A stretch of 46,833 nt of DNA, taken from contig WFOS01000053.1 of assembly GCA_015487975.1 (NCBI GenBank), positions 1 to 46,833 on the forward strand, given 5' to 3'. This DNA is from Ardenticatena sp. GTDB taxonomy: Bacteria > Chloroflexota > Anaerolineae > Ardenticatenales > Ardenticatenaceae. This document shows, piece by piece, positions 25,265 through 33,329 of this stretch (position 1 is its first letter; each line of letters opens with the position of its first letter). The position numbers were made by a program, and so were the translations under genes. The notes beneath the pieces are model-generated. The model had not been told where the DNA came from. It saw only the letters and a program-made list of their open reading frames with translations, and did not search any database.

Positions 25265-27145
25265 ATGGCACTTCACATGACGACACCTGTTCGAACCAAG
25301 CGAATTGGGGAAGCGCTGGTTGAGCGCGGCTTGATTTCGCCTGCTCAGCTTGCCAAAGCACTCGACATTCAGCAACGCACAGGCGAACGGCTGGGGCGCA
25401 TTCTCATCGCCTTGGGCGTGATAAAGCGGAAAACGTTGTACACCGTTCTTGCAGATCTTTGGGGCATTCCTTTCGCTGATTTGACGCAACAGAAGCCTGA
25501 CCCCAAGGCGCTGAGCCCCTTCGACCCTGATGAGTTGGTAGCGAGGCGTTTCATCCCACTCGCGTGGCAGGGTGAAACATTGGTCGTTGCCACGGCTGAG
25601 CCGCCGAACGAGGCATTGGCAGCGTACATTCGCCAAAAAAGCAATGCAGCCGATGTGGCGTTTTATGCGACGACGGAATGGGATATCGACTATGCGATTC
25701 GCACACTCTATCGAAACGAAATTCTCGATCGTGCCATCTATGGGCTCTACTACCGCACGCCTGACGAGTGCGCCTATACCGTCATGGTTCCGTGGCAATT
25801 TTGGGCTGTGGGGGGATTGGTGGTGGCGGCGCTTACGTCGTTGTACCTCTGGCCACGTCCCACCGTCATTTTGCTGAACTTCGTGGTGAATATGGGCTTT
25901 TTCATCGGTATTTTGTTCAAATTTTTGGTATCGCTTGTTGGGGCACAGTCGGAACAGATGGCATTGGTCACAGATGAGGAAGTCGCTGCCCTCGATGAGG
26001 CGACCCTGCCCACGTACACGATTCTTGTCCCTGTCTATCGTGAAGCCAACATTGTGTCTTTGCTCATCGAAAACCTCGGGCGTCTTGACTATCCCCCCGC
26101 AAAATTGGAGATATTGCTGTTGCTCGAAGAAGATGATGAGGAAACCATTGCCGCGGCACGTGCTGCCAATCCGCCCGAAACGGTGACGTTTGTGATGATT
26201 CCTGATGGTCATCCGAAAACGAAACCCAAAGCCTGCAATGTGGGGCTTTTTTTGCGCGGGGCGAATACCTGGTGATTTACGATGCGGAAGATCGCCCCGA
26301 TCCCGACCAGCTCAAAAAAGCCGTCGTAGCGTTTCGGAAGGGGCCACCTCATCTGGCATGTGTGCAAGCAGCGCTCAATTACTTCAACACGGATGAAAAT
26401 TTCCTGACGCGCATGTTCACACTCGAATACTCCTACTGGTTCGATTACATTTTGCCAGGGTTGGATCGCTTGCGCCTGCCCATTCCACTGGGGGGAACCA
26501 GCAATCATTTTCGCACCTCGGTGCTGCGTGAGTTGGGGGGGCTGGGACCCCTTCAACGTGACCGAGGATGCCGATTTGGGTATTCGTGCAGCGGGGCATG
26601 GCTACACAGTGGGTGTCATCAATTCGACAACGTACGAAGAGGCGAACAATCACATTGGCAACTGGATTCGTCAGCGTTCTCGCTGGATCAAAGGGTACAT
26701 GCAAACGGTGCTGGTGCACACACGCCACCCGGTCGCATTGGTACGCCGTGTGGGGTGGCGGAATGCGGTAGGGTTTGCCCTGCTGATTGGGGGCACGCCG
26801 CTGACGTTTCTCTTGGCGCCCCCGCTTTGGGCGATGTATGTCGTCTGGCTCTTGACACGCACGCATGTGTTCGACGTTCTTTTTCCGCCTCTCACTCTGT
26901 ATGTGAGCCTCTTCAATTTGCTCATTGGGAACGGATTGATGATCTACCTGAACATGCTGGCTGTTTTCAAACGCGAATACTATCACCTGCTCCCATTTGC
27001 GTTCCTCAACCCGTTGTACTGGGTGCTGCATACGATTGCTGCGTACAAAGCCTTGTGGCAGCTCTTCACGCGACCGTTTTATTGGGAGAAAACGCGCCAT
27101 GGCATTAGCAAATTCCTCGACACAACGTCATCCACGCACCCATAA
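25265..27145 (+). pseudogene. MshEN domain-GT2 (cellulose-synthase-like) glycosyltransferase, two compensating frameshifts
   Basis: A polysaccharide synthase expected to be 626 aa. Residues about 5-130 are a MshEN/GspE N-terminal domain (IGEALVERGLISPAQLAKAL), a known c-di-GMP-binding module type. Two membrane helices follow, then the GT2 domain: YTILVPVYREANI, DAED, the GGTSNHF loop, TEDADLG and QRSRWIKG (QxxRW), and C-terminal helices. The frame is lost at the T7 run 26247-26253 (one base short) and regained at the G7 run 26535-26541 (one base extra). Read straight, it stops at 26275. The T7 site forms a T-TTT-TTG slippery heptamer. It follows the BcsB-like gene by 2 bp. Confidence 0.82.
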
Positions 27146-28592
27146 CCTGGGAGAATTGCCCTGGTATGGGCACATCATCGGGGCAGTCGTGTTTGCCATC
27201 CCGTTCATCTGGCTGGCGGTTTGGGTCTTTTCGTTGGGGTTCATGAGCGATGCCCACGCCATGTTTACCGCAAAAGTATTGCTGGCGTTGGATCGGGGGC
27301 GTCTGGAATTCGTGGGCTTTGCCTACCCGCCATTGCCATTTTTGCTCACGTTGCTGTATCCATCCCCATTGACAGCATCGCTTTGGTCAGCTCTTGCGGC
27401 GGGCGCTACCGCCTGGTTGTTGTGGCAACACCTCTGGCAAAACCGCCTTTCGACCGCTGTGAATGTTCTGTTGCTGATTGCCATGGCCATAACGTCTTCA
27501 TCGGCGTATGTCGCTACGCAATCGCTCGATGAGATGAGTACGTTGTTGTTTTTTTTGCTCGCGTGGCGTTTTTTTCTGCGCTTCACACGGCGACGCGAAA
27601 CCTGGGCGGGATTTGCTGCGGGGCTGGTGTTGGGCGTAGGGTTCTTTTTCCACGCCTACGCACTCTTGTTTGGGATGCTCTATGCGTTGGCGACACCTTT
27701 CTTTCGGAGTGTTCCACCCGATGTCCCGCCTCGCAAGCGATGGCAGGCATTGCTAACGTCGAGCATCATTGTCACGTTTCCGTCATTGCTTGCTTTTGCG
27801 ACGTGGACATACATCAACTGGCTCTTTACAGGCAATGCGTGGCGCTTTCTGGCAGAACCGGCATCCCCCGTGTATGCCTTTCTGCATCCGGTGGCGACCC
27901 CTGTGTATGGGTTTGTGGCTGGGTTTCGGAGCGTGGTAGATGATCTGCTCCATATGCCACTGGTGCTTGCCATTGGCGTGATTGTGGCTGTCTCTACCCC
28001 CGAACGACTCTTCACCTATCTGATCGCCCCGCTTGTCATTTTGCTGGTGCGTGCCATGGGGCTGGCGTATCCGACCACCTTCGCAGTTGGCACGCTTTCT
28101 GTCATGGCATTGGCGGCTTTGCCTCGTCGCACTTCTGCGCGTTGGAACATTCTTCTGGTGCCAGCAGCTATTTTGCATATGACCATCGGACTTTTTGCAC
28201 CGCCAGCACAGGCGCTTACCAGCGAATGGGGGATGTTTTTGTTGCAAGGGACGCCGCGCCAGGTAGACCTGCGCGAGCAGACCATTGCTCAACGGTTTCG
28301 CCTCGCCCCAGCCCGAAGTATCCTCGCCGACGACCATACGGCGTATCGTTTCATCGCACGGGCGGGCACCGCTCGTCCTTTCTTGTTGCCTGTTGATCCT
28401 GATTTCGTATCGGCAGTGCAAGCCCCTCGGCGTTTTGTGCGCTATGTGCTGGTGGCCGAACAGCTTCTGCCCGGTGATGCCTTAGCGCCCCGCTATACCT
28501 TTCGGGCGCCACCAGGCTTCACATTAGACGCTTCATGGCCTGGGTGGCGGCTCTATCGCCGCATCGATGTGCCACCATTGCTGGTGAAGTAA
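27099..28592 (+). CDS. Multi-pass membrane protein, GT-C/GT39-like putative glycosyltransferase
   Basis: A 497-aa protein with about ten transmembrane helices in the first 370 residues and a soluble C-terminal region. The first extracytoplasmic loop has MSDAHAMFTAKVLLALDRGR then FAYPPLPFL, the position where GT-C mannosyltransferase-like enzymes carry acidic catalytic residues. Activity is inferred from topology and this loop only. The ATG at 27099 overlaps the end of the GT2 gene by 47 bp and has GGGAG about 10 nt upstream, so it is likely part of the same exopolysaccharide operon. Confidence 0.75.
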   Translation: MALANSSTQRHPRTHNLGELPWYGHIIGAVVFAIPFIWLAVWVFSLGFMSDAHAMFTAKVLLALDRGRLEFVGFAYPPLPFLLTLLYPSPLTASLWSALAAGATAWLLWQHLWQNRLSTAVNVLLLIAMAITSSSAYVATQSLDEMSTLLFFLLAWRFFLRFTRRRETWAGFAAGLVLGVGFFFHAYALLFGMLYALATPFFRSVPPDVPPRKRWQALLTSSIIVTFPSLLAFATWTYINWLFTGNAWRFLAEPASPVYAFLHPVATPVYGFVAGFRSVVDDLLHMPLVLAIGVIVAVSTPERLFTYLIAPLVILLVRAMGLAYPTTFAVGTLSVMALAALPRRTSARWNILLVPAAILHMTIGLFAPPAQALTSEWGMFLLQGTPRQVDLREQTIAQRFRLAPARSILADDHTAYRFIARAGTARPFLLPVDPDFVSAVQAPRRFVRYVLVAEQLLPGDALAPRYTFRAPPGFTLDASWPGWRLYRRIDVPPLLVK

Positions 28593-28675
28593 TGAAGTGA
28601 AAAGCAACGTCGTTTGGCGCATAACGAAGCCAAGCCATCATCTCAACGATATTTTGCCCGAAAAGGAGTGGACCG

Positions 28676-29950
28676 ATGCGCCGATACCTTGCTTTTGCCA
28701 TGTTGTTGATCGTTGTGAGTGGATGTGCGTTTCAAGCCGGACGTGCTCGCCCAACACGTGGTGTGCAAAATGTGGCGGCACAGGTTGCAACGCCTCTCCG
28801 GTCGCCTACGATGCCACCCGAAGCAACAGCAACCATGGCGCCGACACACACGCCACTTCCAACACCAACGCCATCCCCATTTGCGGAAACGCCACTGCCC
28901 GAAGAAACGCAAAGCGGAGCGCCGCCCATTGATGGAGTGGCGGTGTGGAAAGCGCAGGAAGCGTGGTTGAGCGATTTGTACGATCGTGCCAGCCGTAGCG
29001 TGGTTCACATTACCACCCGCACGTACACATATGACTTTTTCTTGCGCCCCATCCCCCAGGAAGGAACAGGCTCCGGATTCATGTGGGATACGGAAGGCCA
29101 TGTGGTGACCAACTACCACGTTGTCGAAAATGCGCGTGAAATCGAAGTCGCTCTTGCCGATGGGACACGTACAACGGCGTCCATTGTAGGCGTAGACCCC
29201 CAAAACGACCTTGCCGTCATCAAGCTGGATGAAGTGCCCGACAATGCGCCCCCGCTGCCGCTTGGCGATTCACTCTCGCTGCGTGTCGGGCACTTCGTCA
29301 TTGCCATTGGTAACCCGTTTGGTTTCGACCGGACGATGACGCTGGGGATTGTCAGCGCGCTGGGGCGTGTCATTCAAAGCGAGAGTGGCACGTTCATCGG
29401 TGAAGTCATCCAGACCGATGCAGCCATCAACCCCGGCAACTCTGGGGGGCCTTTGCTCGACATCGAAGGGCGCGTGGTGGGGGTCAACTCGGCTATCATC
29501 TCGCCAAGCGGGGCAAACGCCGGGATTGGCTTTGCCATTCCAGCACATACCGTCAAGCGTGTCGTTCCTGAATTGATCGAGCGTGGCTATTACCGCCACC
29601 CGTGGCTTGGTATCGAAGCCTTCGATCTGACACCACGCCTCGCCGACGCGTTGCGCCGACGTGGTGTGGCGGTGCCTGATGAAGGTGTGCTGGTGGTGGC
29701 GGTGTATCGTGGTGGGCCAGCGGCCAACGCGGGTATTCGCGGGGCAACGGCACGTGTGCAGATTGCCAATCTCCTTCTGCCAGTGGGGGGCGATGTGATT
29801 GTGGGCGTCGATGGTGACCCTGTCACGTCATTGCGTGATCTCAACTTGCTGTTGGAAAACCGCTACCGCGTGGGCGATCGTGTGGTGCTCAACATTGTGC
29901 GGAATGGCGACCCGATGGACGTCGAGGTGATACTCGCGGAACGTCCGTAA
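28676..29950 (+). CDS. HtrA/DegP-type S1C serine protease lipoprotein with PDZ domain
   Basis: A 424-aa surface protease for envelope quality control. The lipobox is VVSGC with Cys17, followed by a Pro/Thr-rich linker to about residue 85. The trypsin-like domain has the triad His148 (VTNYHVVENA), Asp178 (PQNDLAVIKL) and Ser256 (NPGNSGGPLLD). One PDZ domain follows (about 320-420). AAGGAG 8 nt before the ATG supports the start. It is monocistronic, bounded by a strong terminator 16 bp after the stop. Confidence 0.93.
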   Translation: MRRYLAFAMLLIVVSGCAFQAGRARPTRGVQNVAAQVATPLRSPTMPPEATATMAPTHTPLPTPTPSPFAETPLPEETQSGAPPIDGVAVWKAQEAWLSDLYDRASRSVVHITTRTYTYDFFLRPIPQEGTGSGFMWDTEGHVVTNYHVVENAREIEVALADGTRTTASIVGVDPQNDLAVIKLDEVPDNAPPLPLGDSLSLRVGHFVIAIGNPFGFDRTMTLGIVSALGRVIQSESGTFIGEVIQTDAAINPGNSGGPLLDIEGRVVGVNSAIISPSGANAGIGFAIPAHTVKRVVPELIERGYYRHPWLGIEAFDLTPRLADALRRRGVAVPDEGVLVVAVYRGGPAANAGIRGATARVQIANLLLPVGGDVIVGVDGDPVTSLRDLNLLLENRYRVGDRVVLNIVRNGDPMDVEVILAERP

Positions 29951-29965
29951 GCCACATGCAAAAGG

Positions 29966-29999
29966 AAAGGGGCGATGTGCGCATACATCGCCCCTTTTT
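29966..29999 (+). terminator. Strong rho-independent terminator of the HtrA gene
   Basis: A 13-bp perfect stem (AAAGGGGCGATGT with ACATCGCCCCTTT), a 6-nt loop and T5. On the other strand it is followed by TTTCCTTTT, so it may also serve the convergent lipoprotein gene that ends at 30002. Confidence 0.85.
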
Positions 30000-30001
30000 G
30001 T

Positions 30002-31573
30002 TTACGGTGTGGCGATGGTCAGCACACCATGCGTTCGGTCGAGCAAGCCTATCCCATTGCCAGCAACTGAATCGCCCCACAGGGGTGCTTGCACGGCTTC
30101 GCGCCATGTGTGCCCATCCCAAGACCAGAAACGCCCTTGTTCGCCTGTCAGCGTTGCTTCGGGTCCCAGCCACCTGTTTCCCCATCGTGCTGCGACTTGT
30201 GGGCTGCTCCGTTGCATGGCGTGGCGTGGCGCAACGGCGCTGCTCATCAGCCAGGGGGTTGTTCCCACACACGCCAGCCGCCCGTAGGGGAAGGGGGCTA
30301 CTGAAACATCTTCCCATGTCCACGTATGACCATCCCAACGGAACAGGCGCAGCTGATGGCGGTAGGCCTTGACATCTTCTTCCCATTCATACGCCGGACT
30401 GACGAAGAAAAAGCGCTCACCGCAGAGGACGACCCGCTCTGCCACGTCGAATTCAAGCGCGAACGGGCTCGGCGGCTCGGGAAGCGGGGCAGTGCGTTGC
30501 CACTCCGTGCCATTCCACAGCCAGAAACGGCGTCCCTCCAATGCGACCCGTGCGCGTATCAGCCGCGCCCGCCTCGATGGGGGTGCCACAATGAACCAGC
30601 CCCGCCCATCCCAGTGCGCCGCGTACTGGCTGCGCCGCGACCAGATCCACACGTCGTCCGGGCGTTCGGCTTCCCAGGGTGTTTCGTAGAGTGCATTGCG
30701 TGCCGGTATCTGCATGGTGCTGGCCTGCCATCGTTGCCCATCCCACCGTTCGGGCGTCAGGTATTCGTACCAGAGGAGTTCGAACGTACCGTCGGGACGG
30801 GCAACAATCCTGCCAAGAGTTGCGCTGGGTGAGATGGGGGCTTGCAGGTCGAGCTGAACGAGCGTAGCGCTATGGATGAGGAACATGTGCGCTGTGGTGC
30901 CGCGCACCGCTGTGATGACGCCTACGGCTTCGGCAAACGATGAAGGCGTTTCACCTTCGACACGCTCGATCCGTGCGATTTCGACGCGATTGGCAGGGGC
31001 TTCGCGCGTGCGCCAAAGTGTCCCGGCTGAATCGGCGATGAAAAGATACTGGGAGACTTCTTGCCGCTCTGTTTCGGACAAGCGTGCCACCTGCCATGTG
31101 TCGGAAGCGATCGCCTGCACTCGCACCTCATCGCGGGCGGTTCGCCCATCGGCTTCTACCATGAGGGTCAAACGGTGTTCGCCTTCGCTGAGGCGCACAG
31201 GCAGGCTCAATGTCTCACGCCACTCGGTGGGGTCGCCTTTGCGCCAAGTGAAAACAGGAACGCCGTCCAGATGCACTTCGATGGCATCCGGGGGCGTGTA
31301 TGAAGCCTGCCAGCCACTATCGAACTGCAACGTCGCCCAGCCGCGGCGGTAGGCACGCACCTGCACAAATACCTCACCTGTGGGAAGACGAGCCTCATTG
31401 GGGGGATAGGTGATGACGCCTACGGTTGCAGGGGGAGCGGCACATCCAACCATCATCAGGAAGAGGAACAACATGGTGAGCGCAAGACCAGCAATGCCGG
31501 TAGCGAGGAAACCGCAAATGGGCAATCCGACAAGCAGAATCGTGCAGCCGCGCTTCGTCTCTTGGGAGCGCAT
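30002..31573 (-). CDS. Lipoprotein with WDG-x-x-W repeats, unknown function
   Basis: A 523-aa exported protein. A hydrophobic segment ends in the lipobox MMVGCAAPP (Cys about 44), after an unusually long N-region of about 10 charged residues and an extra hydrophobic stretch. The first part (about 50-150) looks like an Ig-like or bacterial surface domain (TYPPNEARLPTGEVFVQVRA). From about residue 250 a short motif recurs: RWDGQRW, HWDGRGW, LWNGTEW, RWDGHTWTW, RWGNRW, SWDGHTW, suggesting a beta-propeller-like repeat fold. AAGGAGG 7 nt before the ATG is a strong start signal. It begins 71 bp after the acylase remnant on the same strand. Confidence 0.8.
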   Translation of the reverse strand: MRSQETKRGCTILLVGLPICGFLATGIAGLALTMLFLFLMMVGCAAPPATVGVITYPPNEARLPTGEVFVQVRAYRRGWATLQFDSGWQASYTPPDAIEVHLDGVPVFTWRKGDPTEWRETLSLPVRLSEGEHRLTLMVEADGRTARDEVRVQAIASDTWQVARLSETERQEVSQYLFIADSAGTLWRTREAPANRVEIARIERVEGETPSSFAEAVGVITAVRGTTAHMFLIHSATLVQLDLQAPISPSATLGRIVARPDGTFELLWYEYLTPERWDGQRWQASTMQIPARNALYETPWEAERPDDVWIWSRRSQYAAHWDGRGWFIVAPPSRRARLIRARVALEGRRFWLWNGTEWQRTAPLPEPPSPFALEFDVAERVVLCGERFFFVSPAYEWEEDVKAYRHQLRLFRWDGHTWTWEDVSVAPFPYGRLACVGTTPWLMSSAVAPRHAMQRSSPQVAARWGNRWLGPEATLTGEQGRFWSWDGHTWREAVQAPLWGDSVAGNGIGLLDRTHGVLTIATP

Positions 31574-31644
31574 CGCAACACCTCCTTACAACCTCACCCT
31601 GGCGGGATGCCGATACGTGCCAGATGATGTGCCGGTTGCATGCC

Positions 31645-32833
31645 TCACGAGCGATAGTCGCGTTCCAGATGGGTGCGAATTTCTGCTTCCGCCATCCAGT
31701 ATAGGCTTCATCTCGTGCCGCGCGAAGAGCAGTGCCTGGTCGGCGTAGTGCGGCGAATCCGGACGCGAGGGAGCTGCCCCGTACTGATGGATGCTCTGCG
31801 AATGGAGCGTGCCATCTGCTTCCCACGTGGCAATCGAAATGTACGAATCTCCGGCACGGCCATGCAGATGCCCATCGTCGGCAGGTGTCTGTACACGGCA
31901 TGCAACACATCGGGGGCACCGCCCAGCCCAATATCCAGATCCCCACGCTTCAAATGATTGACCTCTTCCCAGCGCGGGTCCAGACGGCCGTAATGCGCCC
32001 GCAAAAAGCGCACAGCATCCAGCAAATGGGCATACAACTCTTCGTCGGGAATCTCTTCTTCGAGCAGGCGTTCGCCAAATGGTTGCAGCCACAATACCAC
32101 AAGCGCTGCGCCACGGTTGTCGGGTGTGGCGTGCAAATCCCACGTCGCCAGTCGATCGAGCGCTTCTTGCACCTCGGGGTCGTCGGGTGGGGTCGCCAGA
32201 ATGCAGGCAATGGTGCGTGCAACCGCTGACTGCGTCGAATACGCCATGTCGTACTTGTAGGCATAGAACTCCGCTTCGGTCATCGAGGCATCGCTCCCAA
32301 AGCGTTCCAGCGCACGGTAGGCGCGGTTTGTCATGCGCGTCTCGATGCCCCATGTGGCATCGTACGCATCAGGCGTCGCCCACGGTGGTGCGAAAAGGTG
32401 TGGCATTGGTGCTTTGTACGAAGCCAGATGATGGGTCGAGCACCTGGGGAAGCGCCTCGCAGGGCACTTCTTCCTGCCAGAGTGTCGCCGAGGTTGTGCC
32501 AGGCGGGTCGTTTTGCCAGTCATACTCAGGGGAGCGCACGGGCACACGTGCATTGTAAAGGGAGAAAATGTTCCCTTCGTAGTCGGCATAGACTGTGTTG
32601 AACATGGTCAGCGCACGATATTGCATGGCATCCAGCCATTCGCCGAAGGTGCGGGCTTTGTTCATGCGGTAGAGATGCTCGTAATAGCCCACTTCATCCA
32701 TGCCGGCATAACGCACAGCGTAGGTGTCTGTAGGTATGTGCAGGACGGGACCATAGACCGACCAAAGCACCTCGCGCGTGAACGTCCATTCAATGCGTCC
32801 CAGCACTTTGACGCTTAGGTGAGCTTCGTCCAC
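31645..32833 (-). pseudogene. Truncated, frameshifted penicillin acylase/N-acyl-homoserine lactone acylase family gene
   Basis: Only the C-terminal part of an Ntn-hydrolase acylase remains. Reading downward, NTVYADYEGNIFSLYNARVP, FVQSTNATPF, GIETRMTNRAYRALERFG, GDSYISIATWEADG and WMAEAEIRTHLERDYRS match the order of the family's beta subunit. Three changes of frame are needed: near 32387-32395 (one extra base at a T4 run), near 31880 (one base missing in GCCG), and near 31700 (one extra base in ATACTGG). The signal peptide, alpha subunit and catalytic N-terminal Ser are absent, and a TAG lies two codons before the first usable GTG at 32833. It is non-functional as read. Confidence 0.82.
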
Positions 32834-33008
32834 TTTCTAGCATGCACAACGTGCTTTTTGGGCTTCCACTCGATTGGTGGTGATGCAGATCGCGACGTAT
32901 GAAGAGGCATTTCGAGCGATGATACCACACGTTCAGGCAACAGTGGAAGAAACGAACATGGATGGCAGCGTGTGCCCTGCGCCTGAAGAGCGTTTGACCG
33001 CTTTCGGA

Positions 33009-33037
33009 TTGACGTTTCGCGCATGGCTTTTTATAAT
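33009..33037 (+). promoter_or_regulatory. Strong sigma-70 promoter of thrS
   Basis: TTGACG and TATAAT are separated by exactly 17 nt, one base off full consensus. Transcription would start near 33044, giving a leader of about 285 nt before the thrS start. Confidence 0.85.
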
Positions 33038-33043
33038 GCCAAA

Positions 33044-33304
33044 CACAACCCAGCAGCGTACAGGCGTCGAAGGGAACATGTCGCAATGTGACGTGCGCCA
33101 GAGAGGTGGGGCCTGAGGCTGGAAGCCCTGCTCGCAAACGAGCGTTGCGATACCATCCCAGAGCCGATTGCTCGAATGGTTCGCCAGGGAGGGCAATCCG
33201 GGTGGCACCGTTATCTGCCGTCAAGCGGGCTGATAGTGGTCAGCCAAGCCGGGTGGAACCGCGGGAGCACAGCCTCTCGTCCCAGCGTGGACGAGAGGTT
33301 TTTT
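33044..33304 (+). promoter_or_regulatory. T-box leader (tRNA-Thr-sensing riboswitch) of thrS
   Basis: The leader carries the canonical T-box core GGGTGGAACCGCGGG at 33251-33265, which pairs with the acceptor end of uncharged tRNA. A stem I distal signature AGAGAGGTGGGG then GGCTGGAAGCC lies at about 33102-33125. A plausible specifier ACC (Thr) lies at 33152-33154. The terminator hairpin follows at 33273-33304. Uncharged tRNA-Thr would favour the antiterminator and raise thrS expression. The specifier is inferred from position and the downstream gene. Together with the promoter it accounts for the 496-bp gap between the acylase remnant and thrS. Confidence 0.9.
33273..33304 (+). terminator. 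T-box-controlled terminator before thrS
   Basis: A 10-bp perfect stem (CCTCTCGTCC with GGACGAGAGG), a 6-nt loop and T6. The left arm and following C residues lie where the antiterminator would capture them. It ends 25 bp before the thrS start. Confidence 0.9.
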
Positions 33305-33329
33305 GTTGAGCCATGCAGAGGAGGATGCG

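Noticed and set aside
24311..26212. A 633-codon open frame on the minus strand opposite the BcsB-like and GT2 genes.
   Set aside because: The plus-strand frames have clear domain motifs; the minus-strand product is Arg/Cys/His-rich with no domain, as expected for an antisense shadow.
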